The notes under the pieces were generated by a model that did not search any database, was not told the DNA's origin, and saw only the letters and a list, made by a program, of their open reading frames with translations. From G965232465 sp965276005 (GTDB lineage: Bacteria > Pseudomonadota > Alphaproteobacteria > JAQWUY01): a DNA stretch of 64,000 bases. Both the position numbers and the translations under genes were made by a program. The stretch covers positions 310,001 through 374,000 of the forward strand of contig OZ254962.1 in assembly GCA_965276005.1 (NCBI GenBank). The letters run 5' to 3'. Below are positions 16,990 through 23,807 of the stretch, in pieces; position 1 is the stretch's first letter; every line of letters begins with the position of its first letter.

Positions 16990-17301
16990 ATGGTTGCAAA
17001 AATTAAAAAAGGCGACAATGTGGTCGTGATTGCCGGCAAAGACAAAGGAAAACAAGGCGAAGTCTTAAAAGTCTTACCAGCAAAAAACAGGGTTGTCATC
17101 ACAGGGGTAAATGTGGTACAACGACACACACGCCCCTCACAGCAATCCGAAGGCGGTATTATCAGCAAGGAAGCCCCTATCGATGTTTCCAATGTTGCAC
17201 ATATCGACCCAAAGGACGGCAAACCCACACGGGTGGGCGTCAAATTAGAAAAAGACGGTTCCAAAGTGCGTTATGCAAAACGCTCTGGCGAACCACTGTA
17301 A
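16990..17301 (+). CDS. rplX: 50S ribosomal protein L24
   Basis: Assembly-initiator protein of the large subunit with an N-terminal KOW motif (KIKKGDNVVVIAGKDKGKQG). The 103-residue length is usual. The ATG starts one base after the rplN stop, implying coupling. Confidence 0.97.
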   Translation: MVAKIKKGDNVVVIAGKDKGKQGEVLKVLPAKNRVVITGVNVVQRHTRPSQQSEGGIISKEAPIDVSNVAHIDPKDGKPTRVGVKLEKDGSKVRYAKRSGEPL

Positions 17302-17322
17302 TATTAGAAAGGGATACAGCCG

Positions 17323-17886
17323 ATGTCTGATACTGAACGGTATGTCCCACGGTTAAAAAGCCTATACGATACAACCGTTGCAGCACAGCTACAACAACAG
17401 TTCGGGTACAAAAATGTGATGGAAATTCCCCGGGTTGAAAAAATCGTTATTAACATGGGTGTAGGCGGTGCCGTTGCGGACAAAAAACATATCGCTTCTG
17501 CGGTAGCGGAAATGGAAAAAATCGCTGGTCAAAAAGCGGTTGTTACAACGGCAAAAAGGTCTGTTGCCACATTTAAACTGCGTGAAGGCATGCCGATTGG
17601 CTGCAAGGTGACTTTACGCAAAAATAAAATGTGGGAGTTTTTGGATCGCTTGGTAAATATCGCCTTGCCACGGGTGCGGGACTTTCGGGGTGCCAACCCG
17701 AAATCTTTTGACGGACGGGGCAACTATGCGTTGGGGATTTCTGAGCAAACTGTATTTCCTGAGATTAACTATGACGAAGTAACCGCTGTGCGGGGCATGG
17801 ACATTGTTATTTGCACAACGGCAAACACCGATGACGAAGCCCGGGCGTTGCTGGGGCATATGGCAATGCCATTTGTCAAGAAATAA
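17323..17886 (+). CDS. rplE: 50S ribosomal protein L5
   Basis: 5S rRNA-binding protein contacting P-site tRNA. It contains PRVEKIVINMGVGGA and LPRVRDFRGANPKSFDGRGN. The 187-residue length is typical. AAAGGGA precedes the ATG. Confidence 0.98.
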   Translation: MSDTERYVPRLKSLYDTTVAAQLQQQFGYKNVMEIPRVEKIVINMGVGGAVADKKHIASAVAEMEKIAGQKAVVTTAKRSVATFKLREGMPIGCKVTLRKNKMWEFLDRLVNIALPRVRDFRGANPKSFDGRGNYALGISEQTVFPEINYDEVTAVRGMDIVICTTANTDDEARALLGHMAMPFVKK

Positions 17887-17897
17887 AGGGGGACAGT

Positions 17898-18203
17898 ATG
17901 GCAAAAGTTTCTGCAAAACAACGCAACCTAAAACGGATGCGGCTTAATACAAAGCATGCGGGGCGGCGCGACCGCTTGAAGGCGATTATTAACAACAAGG
18001 CATTGTCCCTAGAAGAGCGGTTTAGGGCACAGCTAAAATTGCAACAGGTGCCCCGTAATTCTAACCCTAATCGCATCCGTAACCGTTGTGGGGTTACCGG
18101 TCGTCCGCACGGATATTACCGAAAATTCAATATGTCCCGTATCAAGTTACGGGAGCTGGCGAATCAAGGTAAAGTCCCCGGTGTTGTAAAATCTAGTTGG
18201 TAA
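17898..18203 (+). CDS. rpsN: 30S ribosomal protein S14 (zinc-free type)
   Basis: Small-subunit head protein. The C-terminal RNRCGVTGRPHGYYRKFNMS has a single Cys where the zinc form has a Cys4 ribbon. At 101 residues it is the long, zinc-independent type. It lies 11 bases after rplE. Confidence 0.97.
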   Translation: MAKVSAKQRNLKRMRLNTKHAGRRDRLKAIINNKALSLEERFRAQLKLQQVPRNSNPNRIRNRCGVTGRPHGYYRKFNMSRIKLRELANQGKVPGVVKSSW

Positions 18204-18218
18204 GAAAGGAGACCGTAC

Positions 18219-18617
18219 ATGTCTATGTCTGATCCATTGGGTGATATGCTGACCCGCATTCGCAACGGTCAACGGGCGAGATTGTCAAAAGTCGCTTGCC
18301 CCGCCTCGAAACTACGGGCAAATGTTTTGGAAGTGCTCAAATCTGAAGGCTTTATTCGGGGTTACGAAGTGGTCGAAGTGCGACAGGGGATTGCTGAAAT
18401 CCGTATCGAATTGAAATATCACCAAGGCGAAGCGGTTATTCGTGAAATTAAGCGGGTATCCACACCGGGACGGCGGGTGTATTCAAAAATTAAGGACTTA
18501 AACCGGGTGTATAACGGTTTGGGTATTTCCATATTAACAACACCCCGGGGTGTTATGAGCGATGTGCAAGCCCGCCACCAAAATGTCGGTGGCGAAGTGC
18601 TGTGCCATGTGTTTTAA
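18219..18617 (+). CDS. rpsH: 30S ribosomal protein S8
   Basis: Primary binder of the central 16S domain. It contains SDPLGDMLTRIRNGQRAR and the closing GISILTTPRGVMSD plus GGEVLCHVF. The 132-residue length is standard. Two in-frame ATGs (18219, 18225) follow AAAGGAG; the first is kept. Confidence 0.98.
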   Translation: MSMSDPLGDMLTRIRNGQRARLSKVACPASKLRANVLEVLKSEGFIRGYEVVEVRQGIAEIRIELKYHQGEAVIREIKRVSTPGRRVYSKIKDLNRVYNGLGISILTTPRGVMSDVQARHQNVGGEVLCHVF

Positions 18618-18629
18618 AGGGGGTCTGTT

Positions 18630-19160
18630 ATGTCTCGTGTAGGATTAAGTCCCGTTACAATTCCCGCCGGTGTAGAGGCGATTCTTAACGGCAATACTAT
18701 TTTGGTAAAAGGGACTAAGGGCGAATTGTCTGTGCCGGTGTTGGACAATATTTCTGTGGACATTGCAGACGGTGTCGCCACTGTTGTACCCGCCAATAAA
18801 AACAAACGCACCCGCCAAGCGTGGGGTACGGTACGGGCGTTGCTTGCCCAAGCGGTCATCGGGGTCACCACAGGATTTAGCAAAAAACTTGAAATGAACG
18901 GTGTCGGCTATCGGGCGTCCGTCAAGGGCACTGTTTTAAGCTTGCAACTTGGGTTTTCCCACGATGTCGACTATCCCATTCCTGCGGATTTAAACATCGC
19001 TGTCGACGGCAATGTCATCACCATCGAGGGAATCGATTCGCAACAAGTAGGGCAAGTGGCAAGCGAAATTCGGGCATACCGCCCGCCAGAGCCTTATAAA
19101 GGTAAGGGGCTGCGGTACTTAGGGGAACACATCTTACGAAAAGAAGGCAAGAAGAAGTAA
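18630..19160 (+). CDS. rplF: 50S ribosomal protein L6
   Basis: Large-subunit protein near the GTPase-associated centre. It starts MSRVGLSPVTIPAGVEAIL and has the signature PEPYKGKGLRYLGEHI near the end. The 176-residue length is normal. It lies 12 bases after rpsH. Confidence 0.98.
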   Translation: MSRVGLSPVTIPAGVEAILNGNTILVKGTKGELSVPVLDNISVDIADGVATVVPANKNKRTRQAWGTVRALLAQAVIGVTTGFSKKLEMNGVGYRASVKGTVLSLQLGFSHDVDYPIPADLNIAVDGNVITIEGIDSQQVGQVASEIRAYRPPEPYKGKGLRYLGEHILRKEGKKK

Positions 19161-19171
19161 GGAGCTACAAT

Positions 19172-19534
19172 ATGTTATCGGCAAAACAATTACAGCAAAG
19201 GCGACAACACCGCACCCGTTATCAAGTACGCAAATACGCAAACGGCAAGGCAAGATTATCGGTGTTTCGCTCTGGGCAGCATATTTATGCACAAATTATC
19301 GATGATCTGAAAGGACATACGCTGACAAGTGCGTCTTCGTTGGATAAGACTTTGTCCTCAGACTTAAACAGCGGTGCCAATGTTGAGGCGGCGGAAAAAG
19401 TGGGGGCGTTATTGGCGTCCCGTGCCAAACAAGCTGGCATCGAGGCGGTGGTTTTTGACCGTGGGGCGTACAAATATCATGGACGAGTCAAGGCGTTGGC
19501 CGATGCTGCCCGTGCCGGCGGCTTAAAGTTTTAA
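19172..19534 (+). CDS. rplR: 50S ribosomal protein L18
   Basis: 5S rRNA-binding protein. It contains RLSVFRSGQHIYAQIIDD and FDRGAYKYHGRVKALADAAR. The 120-residue length is standard. Followed by an unusually long 144-base spacer before rpsE that carries a direct repeat. Confidence 0.98.
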   Translation: MLSAKQLQQRRQHRTRYQVRKYANGKARLSVFRSGQHIYAQIIDDLKGHTLTSASSLDKTLSSDLNSGANVEAAEKVGALLASRAKQAGIEAVVFDRGAYKYHGRVKALADAARAGGLKF

Positions 19535-19546
19535 GGGAATCGCAGT

Positions 19547-19666
19547 ACTAAACGGGATAACAATACCGTAAACGCATTGCAATCGGTCGAAAGATTTTAG
19601 AGGGGTGTGGGACTAAACAGGGTAACCGTACTGTAAACAAATTGGAATCGGTCGAAAAATTTTAGA
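19547..19666 (+). repeat. 55-bp direct repeat in the rplR-rpsE spacer
   Basis: Copy 1 is 19547-19601 and copy 2 is 19612-19666, 46 of 55 positions identical by eye. Each copy starts ACTAAAC and ends ATTTTAGA followed by a purine-rich ribosome-site-like stretch and a GTG. Only the second GTG (19679) opens rpsE. Confidence 0.85.
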
Positions 19667-19678
19667 AAGGAATAGCCT

Positions 19679-20248
19679 GTGTCTAATCGGGATATTAAAC
19701 AGAAGAAAAACACGGTAAACGAAGTGGAATTGGTTGAAAAACTGGTTGCTGTAAACCGTGTGGCAAAAGTTGTAAAAGGGGGACGGCGTTTTGGCTTTGC
19801 CGCCCTGATGGTGGTTGGCGATGGCAAAGGTCGTGTGGGCTTTGGCTCTGGCAAGGCAAAGGAAGTGCCAGAGGCGGTACAGAAAGCCACCGAAGCCGCC
19901 AAAAAAAGTATGATTCGTGTCCGTTTGCGCGACGCCCGTACTTTGCACCATGACATCAAAGGGCACTTTGGTGCCGGACGGGTGGTGATGCGATCCGCCC
20001 CTGCGGGGACGGGGATTATTGCCGGTGGGGCGATGCGGGCTGTGCTGGAGGCGTTGGGTATTCACGATGTGGTTGCCAAATCCGTTGGCTCTTCCAATCC
20101 GTACAACATTATTCGGGCGACTATGGACGGTTTGCAACGCACAGAATCGCCACAATCTATTGCATCTCGACGGGGCAAAAAGGTTTCTGAAATCGTTGCC
20201 AACCGTGACGGCGTGGTGTCCTCGAGCACTGCAGAATTGGAATCATAA
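19679..20248 (+). CDS. rpsE: 30S ribosomal protein S5
   Basis: Decoding-fidelity protein of the small subunit. It contains VVKGGRRFGFAALMVVGDGK and APAGTGIIAGGAMRAVLEA. GTG start at 19679, preceded by AGAAAGGAAT; 189 residues. The C-terminal tail after the core is somewhat extended. Part of the spc set, followed 10 bases later by rpmD. Confidence 0.97.
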   Translation: MSNRDIKQKKNTVNEVELVEKLVAVNRVAKVVKGGRRFGFAALMVVGDGKGRVGFGSGKAKEVPEAVQKATEAAKKSMIRVRLRDARTLHHDIKGHFGAGRVVMRSAPAGTGIIAGGAMRAVLEALGIHDVVAKSVGSSNPYNIIRATMDGLQRTESPQSIASRRGKKVSEIVANRDGVVSSSTAELES

Positions 20249-20258
20249 GGGGGGCGTT

Positions 20259-20447
20259 ATGGCGAACAAAAAAACAGTAACGGTTACGCAAATCCGTAGT
20301 GCCATCCGTCAGGAGGCGTCACAAGGCAGAACGCTTATCGGTTTGGGGCTGGGCAAAATGCACAAAACCCGTACCCTAGAGGACACACCTGCGGTGCGGG
20401 GCATGATTAAAAAAGTTAAGCACTTGGTGCGGGTTGAGGGCGAATAA
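20259..20447 (+). CDS. rpmD: 50S ribosomal protein L30
   Basis: Small large-subunit protein. It starts MANKKTVTVTQIRSAIRQEA and contains LGLGKMHKTRTLEDTPAVRG, the family core. The ATG at 20259 follows AAGGGGGG. The 62-residue length is normal. Confidence 0.96.
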   Translation: MANKKTVTVTQIRSAIRQEASQGRTLIGLGLGKMHKTRTLEDTPAVRGMIKKVKHLVRVEGE

Positions 20448-20516
20448 AGCGTATTTTGTATACGGTTTCGCTCTGGGCAAACATTGGGCAAACGATAGCT
20501 GACAAGGAATAGTACA

Positions 20517-21014
20517 ATGCAGTTAAATCAATTACGAGACAATCCGGGGGCAAGAAAATCCCGTATACGGGTGGGGCGGGGTATCGGCTCCGGCAAAGGC
20601 AAAACAGCCGGGCGGGGACACAAGGGACAAAAATCCCGATCTGGTGTTGCCATCAAAGGGTTCGAAGGCGGGCAAATGCCGTTTTATCGCCGGGTACCCA
20701 AACGGGGCTTTACCAACATTTTTAGGGTAGAAAAAGCGGTTGTAAATTTGGGGCGGTTACAGACGGCAATCGATGCGGGCAAACTGGATGTTGCCAAGCC
20801 GGTAACCATCGTTGAAATGGCACAGGCGGGCTTGGTGCGAACATCTGATAAGGCGGTGCGGTTGCTTGGCAATGGGGAGCTGTCGGCAAAAGTACATATT
20901 ACCGTCAATGGGGCGTCTAAATCAGCAGCGGCGGCGGTAGAAAAAGCGGGCGGTTCTGTAACCGTTGAGTTGTCCGAAAAACAACAGCGTAAATTAGCCA
21001 AAAAACAGGCGTAA
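20517..21014 (+). CDS. rplO: 50S ribosomal protein L15
   Basis: Late-assembly protein of the large subunit. The N-terminal extension RVGRGIGSGKGKTAGRGHKG and FEGGQMPFYRRVPKRGF are diagnostic. The 165-residue length is typical, with AAGGAA before the ATG. The 153-base gap to secY holds a hairpin. Confidence 0.98.
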   Translation: MQLNQLRDNPGARKSRIRVGRGIGSGKGKTAGRGHKGQKSRSGVAIKGFEGGQMPFYRRVPKRGFTNIFRVEKAVVNLGRLQTAIDAGKLDVAKPVTIVEMAQAGLVRTSDKAVRLLGNGELSAKVHITVNGASKSAAAAVEKAGGSVTVELSEKQQRKLAKKQA

Positions 21015-21092
21015 CTTTTCGCAAGGTGGGTTTTCGTGCGGGGCTATGACAGCGGGTAAAACAGGTTTTTCACTTTCTGGACACCCTGCATT

Positions 21093-21112
21093 TACCCCGC
21101 ATATTTGGGGTA
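21093..21112 (+). promoter_or_regulatory. Hairpin in the rplO-secY spacer
   Basis: TACCCC (21093-21098) pairs with GGGGTA (21107-21112) over an 8-base loop, followed by an AT-rich but not T-pure stretch. Possible attenuator or processing site. Confidence 0.35.
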
Positions 21113-21167
21113 TATGTGTTTTATAAGCACAGTGTTTTGAACGCATATATAAGAACAGGAGATAATA

Positions 21168-22487
21168 ATGGTTGCGACTAAAGATTCACATCAAAAGGAA
21201 CTCATAGGGCGTATTTTGTTTGTACTGGGGGCATTGATTGTCTATCGGTTGGGCACTTATATTGCCTTGCCGGGTATCGACAGTATCGCTTTGGAGGATA
21301 TTTTTTCGCAACAAGCGGGCGGTGTGCTGGGTATGTTTGATATGTTTTCTGGGGGGGCGTTGTCCCGTATGTCCATATTTGCCCTAAACATTATGCCGTA
21401 TATTTCTGCATCGATTATTATGCAGCTGTCGACGGCTATTTTTCCCACTATGGCGGAAATTAAAAAAGAAGGTGCCACTGGGCAACAAAAGATCACCCAG
21501 TGGACTCGCTATTTGACCGTACTGCTTGCCGCAGGGCAGGGATACGGGGTGGCAACGGGGTTGGAAAGCCTGACCACTTCCGCTGGTTTAAGTGCGGTTA
21601 TGGATCCGGGCATGACATTTCGCACCATGTCGGTTGTAACTTTATTGGGGGGGACTTTGTTTTTGATGTGGTTGGGTGAACAGATCACCCAACGGGGCAT
21701 TGGCAATGGTATTTCGCTGATTATTTATGCCGGGATAGTTGCCAATTTGCCATCGGCATTGGCATCGTTGTTTGAACTAGGGCGGACGGGGGCGTTGTCG
21801 ACGCCGTTTATCTTGGTCATGCTGGTCGGAGCGGTGGCGGTGGTGTATTTTATTGTGTTTGTCGAGCGATCGCTGCGTAAAATCGCCATTCAATACCCAA
21901 AACGGCAAGTGGGCATGAACATTGTCGGCGGGCAATCGTCTCATTTGCCGATGAAAGTCAACACCAGCGGGGTTATTCCCGCCATTTTTGCCAGCTCCTT
22001 GTTGCTGTTACCCTTGACATTTACCAGTTTCGTAGGACAAAATAGCCCGGAGTGGTTACAAATCCTGTCTGCCCAATTGGGGCGGGGGCAATTGGGTTTT
22101 ATGGTGGCGTATGGGTTGTTGATTGTATTTTTCTGTTTCTTTTATAACACCATTGTGTTTAATGCGGAGGACACCGCAGAGAACTTACGCAAAAACGGGG
22201 CTATTGTCCCCGGTTATCGCCCGGGGGAAATGACTTCGGCGTATTTGGATTATGTGCTGACCAGAATTACTGTTGTCGGGGCGTCTTACATGGTGTTCGT
22301 GTGTATGTTACCAGAAATTTTAATTGCTCGATACGCTGTACCGTTTTATTTTGGCGGCACCAGCCTGCTGATTGTGGTGTCGGTAACTATGGATACGATG
22401 ACGCAAATTCAAAGCCACTTATACGCCCGACAATATGAGGCACTTATGCACAAACAAACCAAAAAGGGCAATCGATTCAATCGATAA
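21168..22487 (+). CDS. secY: Preprotein translocase subunit SecY
   Basis: Central channel of the Sec translocon in the inner membrane. Ten hydrophobic segments are recognisable. Conserved stretches include RLGTYIALPGID near the start, NIMPYISASIIMQL, GVIPAIFASS and the cytoplasmic loop GYRPGEMTSAYLDYVLTRIT. The 439-residue length is standard. It lies 12 bases upstream of adk. Confidence 0.98.
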   Translation: MVATKDSHQKELIGRILFVLGALIVYRLGTYIALPGIDSIALEDIFSQQAGGVLGMFDMFSGGALSRMSIFALNIMPYISASIIMQLSTAIFPTMAEIKKEGATGQQKITQWTRYLTVLLAAGQGYGVATGLESLTTSAGLSAVMDPGMTFRTMSVVTLLGGTLFLMWLGEQITQRGIGNGISLIIYAGIVANLPSALASLFELGRTGALSTPFILVMLVGAVAVVYFIVFVERSLRKIAIQYPKRQVGMNIVGGQSSHLPMKVNTSGVIPAIFASSLLLLPLTFTSFVGQNSPEWLQILSAQLGRGQLGFMVAYGLLIVFFCFFYNTIVFNAEDTAENLRKNGAIVPGYRPGEMTSAYLDYVLTRITVVGASYMVFVCMLPEILIARYAVPFYFGGTSLLIVVSVTMDTMTQIQSHLYARQYEALMHKQTKKGNRFNR

Positions 22488-22499
22488 AAGAGAGGCGAT

Positions 22500-23072
22500 A
22501 TGCACATTGTTTTATTCGGTCCGCCAGCGGCAGGAAAGGGGACACAGGCGAAGTTTTTAACCCAAAACTACGGATTAGTACAGCTGTCGACCGGCGATAT
22601 GTTGCGACAAGCCATCGCCGATGGTACGGCACTCGGCAACAAAGCAGCGGCGATTATGCAGCGGGGCGATCTGGTCGATGACCAAACCATATTAAGTATC
22701 GTACGGCAACGCCTGCAGCACCCGGATTGTGTAAACGGTGTGGTGTTCGACGGCTTTCCCCGTACCAAAGCACAGGGACAGGGCTTAGAGGGTATGCTAG
22801 CGGATATGGGACACCGCTTAGATTATGTTATTCAGCTGCAAGTGCCAGATACATTTTTGTTGGCAAGATTGCAGCAACGGGTAGCCGAAACCCCTGAGAC
22901 GGATCGCCGTCCAGACGACACCCCAGAAGTGTTAAAAAAACGCTTAACCATATACGAAAAACAAACCGCCCCCGTACTCACATACTATGCAGAGCAAGGC
23001 GTATTACAGGTAATCGACGGCACCCAAGACATCGACACAGTTTCTAAAAAATTGGCTGCAATCATATCGTAA
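22500..23072 (+). CDS. adk: Adenylate kinase
   Basis: Interconverts ATP plus AMP with two ADP. P-loop is GPPAAGKGTQ near residue 7; the AMP-binding segment LSTGDMLRQAI and the GFPRTKAQ motif are clear. At 190 residues it is the short form with a small lid lacking zinc cysteines. It keeps its classical place after secY, but rpsM is displaced 3.6 kb downstream by leftward accessory genes. Confidence 0.97.
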   Translation: MHIVLFGPPAAGKGTQAKFLTQNYGLVQLSTGDMLRQAIADGTALGNKAAAIMQRGDLVDDQTILSIVRQRLQHPDCVNGVVFDGFPRTKAQGQGLEGMLADMGHRLDYVIQLQVPDTFLLARLQQRVAETPETDRRPDDTPEVLKKRLTIYEKQTAPVLTYYAEQGVLQVIDGTQDIDTVSKKLAAIIS

Positions 23073-23089
23073 CCGCTGCTACACAGGCA

Positions 23090-23144
23090 AAAAACAAAAG
23101 GGACGCACAATGCGTCCCCAAAATGCGTCCCCAAAATGCGTCCC
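23090..23144 (-). terminator. Convergent terminator with three 13-bp repeats
   Basis: On the minus strand GGGACGCA pairs with TGCGTCCC (23100-23118, 3-base loop), then TTTTGTTTTTT follows. On the plus strand the unit TGCGTCCCCAAAA starts at 23111 and 23124, with a third TGCGTCCC at 23137, so the single GGGACGCA arm can pair with any of three partners. It ends the leftward small ORF and faces adk. Confidence 0.65.
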
Positions 23145-23161
23145 TTAGTGTGTTTACATTC

Positions 23162-23305
23162 TCATTTGCTTTTCTTGTTATATCGTTTGTTGTTTGGATT
23201 GAGTTGATTCGAACGGTTATCAACACTGCTTTTACGGCTGCTATGATTAGGGTTCTTGTTATTACTACGCATATCATTTGCAGTATAATTGGATTTTTTA
23301 CTCAT
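23162..23305 (-). CDS. Small Asn-rich protein (47 aa), tentative
   Basis: Not assigned to a named family. The frame starts MSKKSNYTANDMRSNNKN and contains DNRSNQLNPNN, a hydrophilic motif I have seen in short uncharacterised bacterial proteins. No signal peptide or membrane segment. Support for a gene: GAAGGGA 7 bases before the ATG, a TGGTATATT extended -10-like element about 30 bases upstream, and a strong minus-strand terminator about 20 bases after the stop. An in-frame ATG six bases upstream is too close to the ribosome site. Confidence 0.5.
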   Translation of the reverse strand: MSKKSNYTANDMRSNNKNPNHSSRKSSVDNRSNQLNPNNKRYNKKSK

Positions 23306-23458
23306 ATTCATTCCCTTCGGATAAATTGCATGTTAAAATATACCATAGTGTGTTATCGAATCGGTTAGCACAAGCGTACCAAGCGGAACAAAAACACACC
23401 ACATGCTGTGCATTGTATCATACATATACCGGTATTGCAATATTTAATTGTATTATTT

Positions 23459-23656
23459 TTATCTATTTACACAATTTATCACAGTCGTTATGCCTGTACT
23501 ATTGGTACTGGTTGGTTTTCGCACGGGTTTTTGTTTTATAAATATATCTGTGTGGTTTAAATTGTTGATACCTTTCTCTGCCGAACGACAAGAACAGGCG
23601 GTGGTAAATACAGCTATGGCGGTCGCTATGGTGATAGTATATATTTTGTGTATCAT
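23459..23656 (-). CDS. Possible small lipoprotein (65 aa), tentative
   Basis: Unrecognised. The frame begins MIHKIYTITIATAIAVFTTAC, a short hydrophobic leader ending in a lipobox-like TTAC, followed by a hydrophilic stretch with three further Cys. AGGAAAGGA lies 9 bases before the ATG. The opposite strand has an overlapping hydrophobic frame of 90 codons, but it starts at TTG without a ribosome site. Orientation matches the small ORF below it and the protease above it. Low certainty. Confidence 0.3.
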   Translation of the reverse strand: MIHKIYTITIATAIAVFTTACSCRSAEKGINNLNHTDIFIKQKPVRKPTSTNSTGITTVINCVNR

Positions 23657-23767
23657 TACCGCTTATCCTTTCCTAAATGTGGCATATACTGTGTGTGCAA
23701 GACTGAACGATAATATGTAACATTTGGGTACATAGACACTTACGATATATGTACATATACCATAAAA

Positions 23768-23796
23768 AAGGGGTGCTGTCATGGGGTGGCCCCCTT
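23768..23796 (-). terminator. Possible terminator after the S8 protein
   Basis: Read leftward, a G-run and C-run (GGGG...CCCC, long loop) precede TTTTTT about 15 bases after the stop of the protease gene. Stem quality is modest. Confidence 0.35.
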
Positions 23797-23807
23797 ACTT
23801 AAACCGT

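Noticed and set aside
23448..23720. 90-codon hydrophobic plus-strand frame with two membrane-like segments
   Set aside because: Begins at TTG without ribosome site; the overlapping minus-strand frame has better signals.
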